Assembly: GCA_035565615.1 (NCBI GenBank)
Contig: DATMSB010000011.1
Span: 1 to 46,222, forward strand
Source: Vulgatibacter sp035565615
Lineage (GTDB): Bacteria; Myxococcota; Myxococcia; Myxococcales; Vulgatibacteraceae
Direction: 5' to 3'
DNA: 46,222 nt
The notes under the pieces were generated by a model. The model was not told where the DNA came from and searched no databases. It saw nothing but the letters and a program-made list of their open reading frames with translations. Position 1 is the first letter of the stretch, and the number at the start of each line of letters is the position of its first letter. This document shows positions 24,622 through 32,989 of the stretch, one piece after another. The translations under genes were made by a program, and so were the position numbers.

Positions 24622-26103
24622 TTGAGAGTGAGTCGCAAAATCTCTTTCATCGCGTCCGCCGGAGGGATCGCCGCGGCGGGGGCCCTGATGCGCCTCCTCG
24701 CCGTCCCGCCGGCGCTGCCCGACCTCGACGCGGTCAACTTCGCGTCCTCGCTCTCCCGCTTCGATCTCGCCACCCAGGCGCCGCACTTCCCTGGCTACCC
24801 CCTCTACGTCCTCCTCGCCCGCGGGTTCGCCGCCGTCGGGGCAGGGGAGGTCCTCGCGCTCGCGCTCCCGGGGATCGCCCTCGCCGCGCTGGCGGCCCTC
24901 GCCCTCGCGGCGATCGGCTCCCGGGTCGGCACCGCCGCCGGTCTCGGCGCGGGGGCGCTCTTCGCCCTGGGGCCGGTGGCGATCCTCGCGGGCGGCAACC
25001 CCAGCTCCGACGGCGCCGGCGTCGCCGGTCTGGCCCTCGCCCTCGCGCTGCACGTCGCGGCCCCGTCGCGGCCGCTCGGCTGCGGCCTGGCCGCCGCCGC
25101 CGTCGTGGGGCTGAGGCCCTCCCTCGCTCCGGCGGTGGCGATGCTCTTCGTGGTGATCCCGCCAGCGGGACGGCGATCGTGGATCGCGGGGGCGGCCGCG
25201 GGCTGCGCCGCGTGGCTCCTGCCCGTCGTGGCGATGACGGGGATCGGGCCCTTCGTCGACATCGCGACCGGCTTCCTCGCCGGCCACGGCGGGAGCTGGG
25301 GCGGCACCGTCCTGTCGCGGCCGGATCTGCCGGGTCGCCTCCACGCCTTCGGCTTCGAGCTCCTCGCCGCGAACCTGGCGCTCCCGTGGCCGGGCCTCTG
25401 GTCCTTCGGGCGCATCCTCGTCGCCATCGCCCTCGGCGCGGCCCTCGTCGGCGCGATCGGATCCGCCTTCGCCGCGCGCTCCCGGGGGGCAGGGGCGGCC
25501 TCCCTCGGCCTCGGCGACGATCGGGAGGCGGTCGTCCGGCGGCTCCTCGCGGTCGCGCTCCTCTCCGCGCTCCCCTACGCCCTCTGGGCCTTCGTGGGGC
25601 AGAACCTCGACAAGCCCCGGCACCTCCTCCCGCTGATGCCCCCGCTCGCGCTGGCGTTCGCCGCCGGCCTGGGCTCCCTGCGCCCGACCCGGGCCGCGCC
25701 GGCCGTCGTCGGCGCCATGGCCGGCCTCCTCGCCGTCGCCCTCCCGGAGGCGATCCGGCAGGGGCGGGAGGTCTCCCCGGGGGCGGCGATGGCCATGTCC
25801 CTGCGCGGGAGCCTCTCACCGACGGGCGCCATGATCTTCACCGGGCAGGAGGGCCGGCTCGTGGAGCGCTACGCGCCCGAGTTTCGCGCCGGTCGCGTGC
25901 CCGATCCCGAGGCGCTCGGCCCGGAGGCCGCCGTCCTCGCCCGCGCCGGCGTCGACGTCTACGTCACCTCCAACGCCCCGGGCGCCTCGCGCCTCGCCGC
26001 CGATCTCGAGCTGGTGGATCGCTTCGGCGCCTGCCAGCACCCGCTCGCGAAGGGCTGCGAGCTCCTCCTCTATCGATTCCTTCCCGAAAAGGGGTCTCAC
26101 TGA
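24622..26103 (+). CDS. GT-C-like polytopic membrane glycosyltransferase (DUF2723/PMT-like)
   Basis: A 493-residue hydrophobic protein with about ten helices. Near residues 36-65, DLDAVNFASSLSRFDLATQ then PHFPGYPLYVLLARG is the acidic-loop plus P-h-PGYPLY signature of DUF2723 and related GT-C enzymes, which use polyprenyl-phosphate sugars at the periplasmic side. QNLDKPRHLLPLMPPLALAF near 330 is the second family landmark. A C-terminal extracytoplasmic part of about 100 residues follows. The start could be TTG 24622 or GTG 24628; neither has a clear ribosome-binding site. The stop overlaps the next ATG (TGATG), so this gene heads the operon. Target unknown. Confidence 0.68.
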   Translation: MRVSRKISFIASAGGIAAAGALMRLLAVPPALPDLDAVNFASSLSRFDLATQAPHFPGYPLYVLLARGFAAVGAGEVLALALPGIALAALAALALAAIGSRVGTAAGLGAGALFALGPVAILAGGNPSSDGAGVAGLALALALHVAAPSRPLGCGLAAAAVVGLRPSLAPAVAMLFVVIPPAGRRSWIAGAAAGCAAWLLPVVAMTGIGPFVDIATGFLAGHGGSWGGTVLSRPDLPGRLHAFGFELLAANLALPWPGLWSFGRILVAIALGAALVGAIGSAFAARSRGAGAASLGLGDDREAVVRRLLAVALLSALPYALWAFVGQNLDKPRHLLPLMPPLALAFAAGLGSLRPTRAAPAVVGAMAGLLAVALPEAIRQGREVSPGAAMAMSLRGSLSPTGAMIFTGQEGRLVERYAPEFRAGRVPDPEALGPEAAVLARAGVDVYVTSNAPGASRLAADLELVDRFGACQHPLAKGCELLLYRFLPEKGSH

Positions 26104-26801
26104 TGCGTGCCCTCGCGCTGCTCGCCGCAGCCGCCACGATCGTCGCCTGTTCCGGACCGGAGGGGACCGCTCCCTCGGTCCAGCCCTCGTCCAGCAATCC
26201 GCCCCGCGGCGGCCTCGTCATCTCCCTCAACCGGATCGTCGCCGGGCACTTCCGCTTCATCGCCCCGATGTGCGTCGGCCAGCGCTTCGACATCCGGTAC
26301 CCGTCGGGAGGCGAGGCGGGAGAGGTGATCCCCGCCGGCGGCCTGCCCATCCGCCCGGGCGACACCGCGGAGTTCCGCAACTACATGCCGGACCTTCCCA
26401 CCAACGTGACCTCGCTCTCGGGGCCGGCGGTGCTCTTCAGCCCGAACCTCGTCGCACCCTACAACGTCGCCGAGGAGGCGGGGGAGACGTATTCCTTCTG
26501 GCGGTACACCTTCCCGTTGCCGGGGGTGTACGAGTTCTACGACACCAACGCGGGGCAGCCGGGCAGGCCCGTGGTGGACGCCTACTACGGCACCACCACC
26601 TACGTGGGCGAGGCCACCGGCCCGAAGGGCGCCGTGTGCGTGGACGTCCCCGGCTGCGAGGCCTCCCTCGAGTGCCTGGCCGGCAAGGACGATCCCAACT
26701 GCTGCAAGTGCGTGGGGGTCTGCTGCGACCGGGACTCCCAGTGCGCCCCAGGCACCACCTGTCTCCGGGGCCGTTGCGTCGACCCCGAGTCGATCGAGTG
26801 A
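26103..26801 (+). CDS. Lipoprotein with cupredoxin-like domain and Cys-rich tail
   Basis: A 232-residue lipoprotein with a signal peptide ending in the lipobox IVAC (Cys at about 16). Residues 35-175 look like a cupredoxin-type beta-sandwich: a GD-T-x-F-x-N-like RPGDTAEFRNYMPDLP, then GETYSFWRYTFPLPGVYEFY. The usual copper ligands (His and Cys of the C-terminal loop) are not seen, so metal binding may be lost or different. The tail (about 183-228) has around a dozen cysteines in a small disulfide-rich pattern including CCKCVGVCC, CAPGTTCLRGRC. It is translationally coupled to the upstream membrane glycosyltransferase. Fold call is inferred; no specific function is assigned. Confidence 0.6.
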   Translation: MRALALLAAAATIVACSGPEGTAPSVQPSSSNPPRGGLVISLNRIVAGHFRFIAPMCVGQRFDIRYPSGGEAGEVIPAGGLPIRPGDTAEFRNYMPDLPTNVTSLSGPAVLFSPNLVAPYNVAEEAGETYSFWRYTFPLPGVYEFYDTNAGQPGRPVVDAYYGTTTYVGEATGPKGAVCVDVPGCEASLECLAGKDDPNCCKCVGVCCDRDSQCAPGTTCLRGRCVDPESIE

Positions 26802-26836
26802 ACCCAACGCGCGCGAAGCACGCGCCGGAGATCCGC

Positions 26837-27862
26837 ATGAAGAAGACGCTGCTGCTCGTCGCTCCTCTCGCCCTCGGCCTCGCCGCCTGCGAACCCGAGG
26901 ACGATCCCGTCGCCAACCCCGAGAGCGGCCGCTGTGAAGCGACCGAGTACATGGCCTTCGATCCGGTGAACCACGCCCCGCAGGACGCCCGGCTGGACGC
27001 CATCGATCGGATGATCGCGCTCTTCGCGGAAGCAGCGGCGGATCCGACCCTCGCCGCGGCGAAGGCGCAGGAGATCCGGGCCATCTACGAGAGCCCGTCG
27101 ACGAACCTGGCCGCGAAGGTGGAGGGGCGCAAGGACGTCCACGATCCCGACGCGCCCCTGGGCGCCGAGTCGAAGGCGGCGGTCGACGGCGCCCTCCAGA
27201 TGCTCGAGGACGCCACCACGCCCACCGAGGTCTCGCTCGCCAAGCAGCGCTTCGAGAAGGCCGGGATGTACCGCTTCCTCTTCCACTCGGTCCTGTACGA
27301 GCTGTGGTCGCCCAGCCGCAAGCACTACGACGAGGCGTACGGCTACCTGGGCACGGGCGAGACCAACCTCCCGGGCGGCAGGCGCGGCCTCGCCAGCGTC
27401 GCCACCAAGCGCGACGCCGTGAACGGCACCACCCTCGCCGAGGAGCTCTTCATCCAGCTCCTGGACGGCGCCTGCCTCCTCGAGACCGCGCTGAACGAGC
27501 GGGGCGCGGACGAGATGGAGGTGGACGACGATCCGGCCTACCTCGCCTCGGTCCAGGCGATGGATCGCACGCTCCGCCGGGTGATCGCCTACTCGATCGG
27601 GCACGAGCTCTTCGAGCTCGGCAAGGCGGGCGCCGACGTCGACGCCGCCCGGATCAAGCTGGCGGAGGCGGACGGCTACTTCTCGATCCTCGAGCGAGCC
27701 CTCCTCCGGGGCGACGCAGCCGAGACGGCGCTCGCCACCGAGCTGCGCGAGGCGATCGACGACGCGGCCGCCGCGACGGACGACGGCTGGATCGCGGACT
27801 TCCCCGTCGACCACCTGCTCGACCTGCTCCAGGAGGCCTTCTCGATCACCGTGAAGGGTTAG
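26837..27862 (+). CDS. Alpha-helical lipoprotein of unknown function
   Basis: A 341-residue lipoprotein with signal peptide and lipobox LAAC (Cys18). The mature part is almost wholly helical. Motifs that stand out are KHYDEAYGYLGTGETNLPGG near residue 160, which recalls DUF4856-type lipoproteins, and YSIGHELFELGK near 255, which recalls but does not match the GxHxxE of imelysin proteins. Both groups occur in iron- or metal-related envelope loci, but I cannot claim membership. ATG 26837 with GGAG seven bases upstream is preferred over GTG 26799. A strong hairpin (27873-27905) follows the gene. Confidence 0.62.
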   Translation: MKKTLLLVAPLALGLAACEPEDDPVANPESGRCEATEYMAFDPVNHAPQDARLDAIDRMIALFAEAAADPTLAAAKAQEIRAIYESPSTNLAAKVEGRKDVHDPDAPLGAESKAAVDGALQMLEDATTPTEVSLAKQRFEKAGMYRFLFHSVLYELWSPSRKHYDEAYGYLGTGETNLPGGRRGLASVATKRDAVNGTTLAEELFIQLLDGACLLETALNERGADEMEVDDDPAYLASVQAMDRTLRRVIAYSIGHELFELGKAGADVDAARIKLAEADGYFSILERALLRGDAAETALATELREAIDDAAAATDDGWIADFPVDHLLDLLQEAFSITVKG

Positions 27863-27872
27863 TTCACATTCC

Positions 27873-27905
27873 GGGCCGAACGCTCCCACGGGGAGCGAGC
27901 GGCCC
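27873..27905 (+). terminator. Intercistronic hairpin before the beta-barrel gene
   Basis: GGGCCG-AA-CGCTCCC (27873-27887) pairs with GGGAGCG-AG-CGGCCC (27891-27905), giving 13 base pairs with a 2x2 internal loop and a three-base apex. There is no T-run, and the operon continues 33 bases later, so it may be an RNA processing or stability element or a partial terminator that lowers downstream expression. Confidence 0.5.
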
Positions 27906-27937
27906 CAGGCGGCAAACCACAACCGGAGCCTTCGACC

Positions 27938-29239
27938 TTGCTTCCTCGCTGGCACATCTCGCTCTGCATCCTCATGCTCTCCCTCCCTCTCCACGCCCGG
28001 GGCCAGGAGGGGCCCATTCTCGAAATCGAAGGCGCCGAGGATCCGGCCCAGACCTTCGAGGCGGCGCGCCAGGAGGACACCGCCGAGTCCTTCGGCGCCC
28101 GGCTGGATCCGTCGCTGACCCTTTCCGACCGGGCGGGGGCGATCCTGGATCGGACCACCATCGGCGGGTACGGCGAGCACGACTTCGTGGTGCCCGAGAC
28201 CGGGACCACCACGTTCGTCGCGCACCGCTACGTGATCTTCGTCTACAGCCACATCTCCGAGCGGATCTCGACCGCCACCGAGGTGGAGTTCGAGTTCGCG
28301 GGGAGCCCGCTGAAGAAGGACGGCGTCCTCGGCTTCGGCGAGGTCCTCCTCGAGTTCTCGGTGGTGGACCTCATGCTCACCGACTGGATGACGTTCCGGG
28401 CCGGCGTGATCCTGGTGCCCTTCGGCACCTACAACCTGCGCCACGACGCCCCGGCCCAGGAGCTCCCCGAGCGGCCGATCGCCTACACCACGATCGTGCC
28501 CACCACCTGGTTCGAGTCCGGGGCGGGCTTCCTCGGGCAGTTCGGCCTCGGCGACCACGGCAGGCTCACCTACGAGCTCTACGCCATCAACGGCCTCGAC
28601 GCGAAGATCCTCGACGGCAACGGCATGCGCGCCGCCCGGGGCAGCAACCTGCGCGACAACAACGACGACAAGGCGATCGTGGGCCGGGTGGGGTACTCGC
28701 CGTGGCTCGGGCTGGAGCTGGGCGTGTCCGGCTACACCGGCGCCTACGACCTGCTCAACAACCGGGTGAACATGGTGAACGGCGACGTCTTCTGGCGGCT
28801 CGGCCCCCTGGATCTCCACGGCGAGGCCGTGTGGGCGTTCATCGACCCGGGCTTCGTCCAGGGCTTCCCCGAGGGCTCGGTCGCGAACACCCGCTCCGCG
28901 GTCCCCACCCGCATGCGCGGCTACTACGGCCAGGCGGACTATCGGTTCCGCATCGAGCCGTTCTTCCGGGCGCTGCCGGAGGAGTGGCACGACGGGCACT
29001 TCACCGCGTCCCTCCGGTACGAGGAGAAGGACACCGACGTGTCGGTGGTCACCGCCGAGGGCGACGTCGCCAAGCTCACCGTGGGCTTGAACTTCCGGCC
29101 GCTCCCTCCCTACGTGATCAAGAACGCCTTCAGTTGGCAGCAGAACGGGGCGGGCGGGGAGCAGCCCCACCTGTGGAGCGACGGCTTCTTCGGAGACGGC
29201 ACATGGCAGTACATCGGCAGCGTCGCCTATCTCTTCTGA
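27938..29239 (+). CDS. Outer-membrane beta-barrel (porin-like) protein
   Basis: A 433-residue protein with signal peptide (MLPRWHISLCILMLSLPLHA), an acidic N-terminal stretch, then alternating amphipathic strands rich in aromatic residues and Gly. Examples are GYGEHDFVV, FVAHRYVIFVYSHI and MRGYYGQADYRFRIEPFF. It ends in Phe after YIGSVAYL, the C-terminal signal for BAM-dependent insertion. The look is of a phosphate-selective-porin-like or uncharacterised barrel; the substrate is not deducible. Start TTG 27938. Its last 37 bases overlap the next gene. Confidence 0.72.
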   Translation: MLPRWHISLCILMLSLPLHARGQEGPILEIEGAEDPAQTFEAARQEDTAESFGARLDPSLTLSDRAGAILDRTTIGGYGEHDFVVPETGTTTFVAHRYVIFVYSHISERISTATEVEFEFAGSPLKKDGVLGFGEVLLEFSVVDLMLTDWMTFRAGVILVPFGTYNLRHDAPAQELPERPIAYTTIVPTTWFESGAGFLGQFGLGDHGRLTYELYAINGLDAKILDGNGMRAARGSNLRDNNDDKAIVGRVGYSPWLGLELGVSGYTGAYDLLNNRVNMVNGDVFWRLGPLDLHGEAVWAFIDPGFVQGFPEGSVANTRSAVPTRMRGYYGQADYRFRIEPFFRALPEEWHDGHFTASLRYEEKDTDVSVVTAEGDVAKLTVGLNFRPLPPYVIKNAFSWQQNGAGGEQPHLWSDGFFGDGTWQYIGSVAYLF

Positions 29240-29703
29240 TCGCGCTCGTCGCCGGCGTCGCGGCGGCGGGGTGCGCGGCCCGCCGCGGTGCCGGCCTCGG
29301 CGCCGAGCGGCCCCGGTCGGTGGCGCTCGTGGTGCGGAGCTTGGCCGAGGCGCCGCCGGCCCAGCGCGCCCTCGACGAGCTCGTCGGCCCCGACGGCCCG
29401 GAGGCGGTGCTGGCGCGCGACGTCGGCAGGCTGCTGCGGGCCCGGGGATGGGCCACGGTCGCAGCCCCCGGTCCCACCGACGCGGTCCTCGAGCTCGTCC
29501 TCTCCCGGATGGACGTCTCCGCGCTGCGGGTTCTGGGCCAGGTGGAGATCGATCTCGAGGCCACCCTGCGCGGCCCGGACGGCGCCGTCCTCTGGCAGGC
29601 GTCCCGCGCCGGCCCCACGCCCGTGCAGACCTACCGGGCCCGCAACGACTGGGCGCCGCACCTGCGGACGGCCGCTCGGCAGCTCCTTGGGGGCATGCCG
29701 TGA
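29203..29703 (+). CDS. Small lipoprotein overlapping the barrel gene
   Basis: A 166-residue protein starting at ATG 29203, after GGAG at seven bases and inside the end of the barrel gene in another frame. The signal peptide has LIALVAGVAAAGC with lipobox AAGC. The mature part has one alpha/beta domain: RSVALVVRSL, VLARDVGRLLRARGW, TDAVLELVLSRMDVSAL, then a strand pair ending AVLWQASRAG. This order resembles small secretin- or transporter-associated lipoproteins that bind helices or lipids, but I cannot name a family. The overlap suggests coordinated synthesis with the barrel, perhaps as its periplasmic partner. Confidence 0.65.
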   Translation: MAVHRQRRLSLLIALVAGVAAAGCAARRGAGLGAERPRSVALVVRSLAEAPPAQRALDELVGPDGPEAVLARDVGRLLRARGWATVAAPGPTDAVLELVLSRMDVSALRVLGQVEIDLEATLRGPDGAVLWQASRAGPTPVQTYRARNDWAPHLRTAARQLLGGMP

Positions 29704-29726
29704 AGGTGATAGAGGAGCGCACCACG

Positions 29727-30278
29727 ATGGCTCTCTTCCGGCTCGCCCTCGCGCTGATCCTCCTCGCGCCCGCCTTCGCCTCGGCCTCGGCGACCTACTA
29801 CACCACCCCGCAGCTCCTCCGGGAGTTCTTCCCGTCCAGCGAGCGGGTGACCTACCGGAAGATCGCGCCGAGCGCGGCGCAGGAGCGCATCCTGCGGGAG
29901 CGCCTGGGCTATCGGCCCGCCCGCAGGGAGTACGTGATCTACGTGGCCTACACCGGCGAGCGGGTGGACGGCTACGCGGTGATCGACGACGAGCGGGGCC
30001 AGCACGAGCCCATCACCTTCGGCGTCAAGCTGTCGCCGGCCGGCGTGGTGGAGCGCCAGGAGGTGATGGTCTATCGCGAGAAGTACGGCGAGGAGATCGT
30101 CGATCCCCGCTTCCGGGCGCAGTTCGTCGGCAAGGGACCGGGCGACGCCCTGCGGGCCGGGCAGGACGTGGACGTGATCACCGGCGCCACCATCTCCTCC
30201 CGCTCGATGGCGATCGGCGTGCGCCGCGCCGTCGCGCTCCTCGACGTGCTGGTGCTGCACCCGCCGGTGGAAGGGTAG
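29727..30278 (+). CDS. Periplasmic FMN-binding domain protein (RnfG/NqrC-like)
   Basis: A 183-residue secreted protein: signal peptide of about 20 residues, then an FMN_bind domain. Near the C terminus VDVITGATISSRSM contains the S/T-GA-T flavinylation motif; Thr155 would carry FMN through a phosphoester bond made by an ApbE transferase, which is not encoded here. Such domains carry electrons in the periplasm in NQR, RNF and extracytosolic flavin systems. ATG 29727 is preceded by GAGGAG; a GTG at 29700 would give a longer N terminus. Ten bases separate its stop from the next gene, which encodes a likely membrane partner. Confidence 0.82.
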   Translation: MALFRLALALILLAPAFASASATYYTTPQLLREFFPSSERVTYRKIAPSAAQERILRERLGYRPARREYVIYVAYTGERVDGYAVIDDERGQHEPITFGVKLSPAGVVERQEVMVYREKYGEEIVDPRFRAQFVGKGPGDALRAGQDVDVITGATISSRSMAIGVRRAVALLDVLVLHPPVEG

Positions 30279-30288
30279 GTTACACCCC

Positions 30289-30879
30289 GTGCGCCAGTTC
30301 GCCCGACCGTTTCCGCTGGAGCGCCTCTCCCTCGAGGCGAGGGTGCTCTACACGGCGTTCCTCCTCTTCCTCGCCGCGGGGTTCGCCTCCTCGGTGTGGC
30401 TCTACGGCAGCTCGTTCGGCGGCCTCGGAGGCGAGGCCGCCTCGGCCTACTACCTGGGTGACGCCCCCGCCGAGATCCCCGCCGCGACCGATGGTCCGGC
30501 CCTGGATCTCCCCGACGAGACCGCGGCGGGATCGCTGCGCCTCGGGCAGTCGCCCCGGCAGGTGATGGAGACCTTCCACTTCCACCTCTTCACCGTGCCG
30601 GTGGTGCTCCTCATCGTGGGCCACCTCTTCATGCTCACGAGCCTCGCCACCCGCGCCAAGGTGTGGATCCTCGCCATCACCTCGGCGGCGACCTTCGTCC
30701 ACCTGCTGGCGCCCCTGGCGATCCGCTTCGGCGACGAGTCGCTGGGCTGGCTGATGCCCGCGTCGGTGGTCGTCGCCTCGCTGGGATGGCTGCCGCTGAT
30801 CTTCGTCCCGCTCTGGGAGATGTGGACCCGGTTGCCCGCCCGCGCCGAGGAGAAGCGGCCGGAGGCCGCGACGCGATGA
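30289..30879 (+). CDS. Four-helix membrane protein with membrane-embedded histidines
   Basis: A 196-residue protein with helices at about 18-40, 99-120, 125-145 and 155-176 and a periplasmic loop of about 55 residues after the first. Histidines occur at 97, 99, 112 and 138 (ETFHFHLF, IVGHLFML, TFVHLLAP), positions that could ligate heme or metal in a b-cytochrome-like bundle. No family is recognised. The GTG start lies ten bases after the FMN-binding gene and the stop overlaps the next start by ATGA. An electron-transfer role as partner of the flavoprotein is an attractive inference but unproven. Confidence 0.6.
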   Translation: MRQFARPFPLERLSLEARVLYTAFLLFLAAGFASSVWLYGSSFGGLGGEAASAYYLGDAPAEIPAATDGPALDLPDETAAGSLRLGQSPRQVMETFHFHLFTVPVVLLIVGHLFMLTSLATRAKVWILAITSAATFVHLLAPLAIRFGDESLGWLMPASVVVASLGWLPLIFVPLWEMWTRLPARAEEKRPEAATR

Positions 30880-31586
30880 TCTCGGTGGTGATCCCGGCCC
30901 GTGACGAGGCCGCGTCTGTCGCCCGGGTGATCGCCGACGTCCGCTCCGCCCTCCGGGAGGAGACGACGGAGATCCTGGTGGTGGACGACGGCTCCACGGA
31001 TGGCACCGGGCGCCTGGCGGCCGAGGCGGGCGCGGTCGTGATCCGGCTGGAGGGAAGGGGATACGGCGCCGCGGTCAAGGTCGGCGCCAGGGCCGCCCGC
31101 CATCCCTACCTCGCCCTCGTCGACGCGGACGGCAGCTACCCCGTGGCGTTCCTCCCGGCGCTCCTCGCCGCGGTGCGGGGCGGGGCTCGGCAGGCCATCG
31201 GCGCGAGGCCCGCCTTCGGGCCGGCGGAGCCTCTGGCCCGCAGCGTGGTGAAGGCAGGGTACCGCCTCGCCGTGCGGTGGGCGGGCGCGCTCTCGGTCCC
31301 CGACCTCAACTCGGGCCTGCGGGTGCTGCGCCGCCGCGATCTCCTCGCCCTGGCGCCGGTGCTCCCTGATCGCTTCTCGCTGACCACGACCCTCACCCTG
31401 GCGCTCTCGGCGGAGGGGGACCAGGCGACCTTCCTCCCCATCCCCTACCGGCGCCGCGCCGGCCGCTCCAAGTGGCTGCCCGTGCGCGACACCTGGCTGA
31501 TGGGCCGCACGGTGTGGAGGGGGATCGGCTGGCTGCGCGCCGGCAGGGCGCCGCTGGCGCTCCCGGCGGCCGAAGGCGCCAGATGA
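30876..31586 (+). CDS. Family 2 glycosyltransferase
   Basis: A 236-residue cytoplasmic GT-A enzyme. MISVVIPARDEAASVARVI opens the nucleotide fold; ILVVDDGSTDGT is the first Asp motif, GYGAAVKVGARAA follows, and ALVDADGSYP is the DxD-type metal site near residue 89. The sequence resembles dolichyl/polyprenyl-phosphate sugar synthases such as DPM1/ArnC-type enzymes. That would supply a polyprenyl-phosphate sugar to the GT-C-like enzyme at the head of the operon. The lack of C-terminal membrane helices fits a DPM1-like form. ATGA overlaps occur at both ends. Confidence 0.86.
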   Translation: MISVVIPARDEAASVARVIADVRSALREETTEILVVDDGSTDGTGRLAAEAGAVVIRLEGRGYGAAVKVGARAARHPYLALVDADGSYPVAFLPALLAAVRGGARQAIGARPAFGPAEPLARSVVKAGYRLAVRWAGALSVPDLNSGLRVLRRRDLLALAPVLPDRFSLTTTLTLALSAEGDQATFLPIPYRRRAGRSKWLPVRDTWLMGRTVWRGIGWLRAGRAPLALPAAEGAR

Positions 31587-32962
31587 GCGGCACCGGCGGG
31601 CGCCCGGGCGGAGGGAGCGCCAGGCCCATCGTGATCGGCGCCGGCCCTTCGGGCCTCGCCGCCGCGTGGAGCCTCGTCCGGGCCGGGCAGAGGCCCCTCG
31701 TCCTCGAGGCGGCCGACGAGGTGGGCGGCCTCTCCGCCTCCTTCGACGTCGACGGCTTCCGCGCCGACTACGGCCCCCACCGCCTCCACCGGGCGGCGAG
31801 CGACGAGGTGATGGAGCTGTACCGGCTCGCCCTGGGGAGCGCCCTCCTCGATCGAGAGCGCAGCGGCGTCGTCCACCTCGAGGGCCGCAGGCTCCCGTTC
31901 CCGCTGTCGCTGTCCGGCCTGTGGCGGGGCCTGGGGCCCCTCGGCGCGCTGGCCCACGGGCTCTCCGCCGTCGCAGCCCGGATCGCGCCGCCGCGCGCAG
32001 ACGACTTCGCCGGCGAGGCCGGGCGCAGGCTGGGCCGCAGGGCCTCGGCGCGGCTGTACGAGCCGGCAGCACGCAAGGTGTGTGGCCTTCCTCCGAGCGA
32101 GCTCGACGCGGCCTTCGCCCGCGCCCGCATCTCGGCCGACGGTCCGGGGAAGGTGCTCCGGGCCGCGGTGGGGGAGGGCAGGAGCAGGCGGTATTTCTAC
32201 CCGGAGCGGGGCAGCGGCGCCCTCGCCCAAGGGCTCGCGGATCGGATCCGCGAGGCGGGCGGCGAGATCCGCACGGGCAGCGTCGCGACCGGCCTGCGGA
32301 TCGAGGGCGGGCGGATCGCCGGCGTGCAGGTGGACGGCGAGGCGATCGACGCGGATCGGGTGGTGGCGACCGCGCCGCTGCCGACCCTTTGCGCCTGGGT
32401 GGGGGGGCGGGCGGACGCCTCGCTCGGCTACCGCGCCCTGGTGCTCCTCTACCTCGTCCTGGCGACGGATCGGGTGAGCGCCCACGACGTGCACTACTTC
32501 GCCGACGAGCGGATTCCCGCCAACCGGCTCTTCGAGGCGAAGGGCTTCACCGCGGGCGCGGGGCCGCGGGGCAGGACCCTGGTCGGCTTCGACCTCCCCT
32601 GCGCGGAAGGGGACGACACCTGGAACGCGCGACCGGAGGCGCTGGTGGAGCGGGTGCGGCCGGCCCTGGAGATCGCGGGAGCGGGGGGCGCGCGGATCCT
32701 CGCCACGTCGATCCGCCGGGTGGCGGCGGCGTATCCACTGCTGCGCAAGGGCTACGCCGCGCCCCGGGATCGGGCCCTGGACGCCTTGGCCGCGGTGGAG
32801 GGCCTCTACCCGGTGGGGCGGCACGCCCTCTTCGTGCACGACAACGTCCACCACGCCTGTGCGGCGGGGCTCGCCGCGGGCAGGGCGGCCGCGCGGGCGA
32901 TCGGGGCGGGCGCGTGGCGCGAAGAGCTGCGGCGCTTCGTCTTCGCCCGGATCGAGGACTGA
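31583..32962 (+). CDS. FAD-dependent oxidoreductase (protoporphyrinogen oxidase / UDP-galactopyranose mutase-like)
   Basis: A 459-residue flavoprotein. PIVIGAGPSGLAAAWSL is the dinucleotide-binding GxGxxG loop, LVLEAADEVGGLSAS the ribose-binding strand, and DYGPHRLH follows as in NAD(P)-binding_8 amine-oxidase-like proteins. RRYFYPERGSGALAQGLADR matches the PpoX/UGM-like segment (YP..G.g.l...la..i). FVHDNVHHACAAGLAAGRAA is the C-terminal FAD contact. Close relatives often neighbour family 2 glycosyltransferases, as here (ATGA overlap), and are thought to act on sugars or polyprenyl intermediates. True reaction unknown. Confidence 0.82.
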   Translation: MSGTGGRPGGGSARPIVIGAGPSGLAAAWSLVRAGQRPLVLEAADEVGGLSASFDVDGFRADYGPHRLHRAASDEVMELYRLALGSALLDRERSGVVHLEGRRLPFPLSLSGLWRGLGPLGALAHGLSAVAARIAPPRADDFAGEAGRRLGRRASARLYEPAARKVCGLPPSELDAAFARARISADGPGKVLRAAVGEGRSRRYFYPERGSGALAQGLADRIREAGGEIRTGSVATGLRIEGGRIAGVQVDGEAIDADRVVATAPLPTLCAWVGGRADASLGYRALVLLYLVLATDRVSAHDVHYFADERIPANRLFEAKGFTAGAGPRGRTLVGFDLPCAEGDDTWNARPEALVERVRPALEIAGAGGARILATSIRRVAAAYPLLRKGYAAPRDRALDALAAVEGLYPVGRHALFVHDNVHHACAAGLAAGRAAARAIGAGAWREELRRFVFARIED

Positions 32963-32989
32963 GCGGCGCCGAACGCGGGTCCCCGCTCG

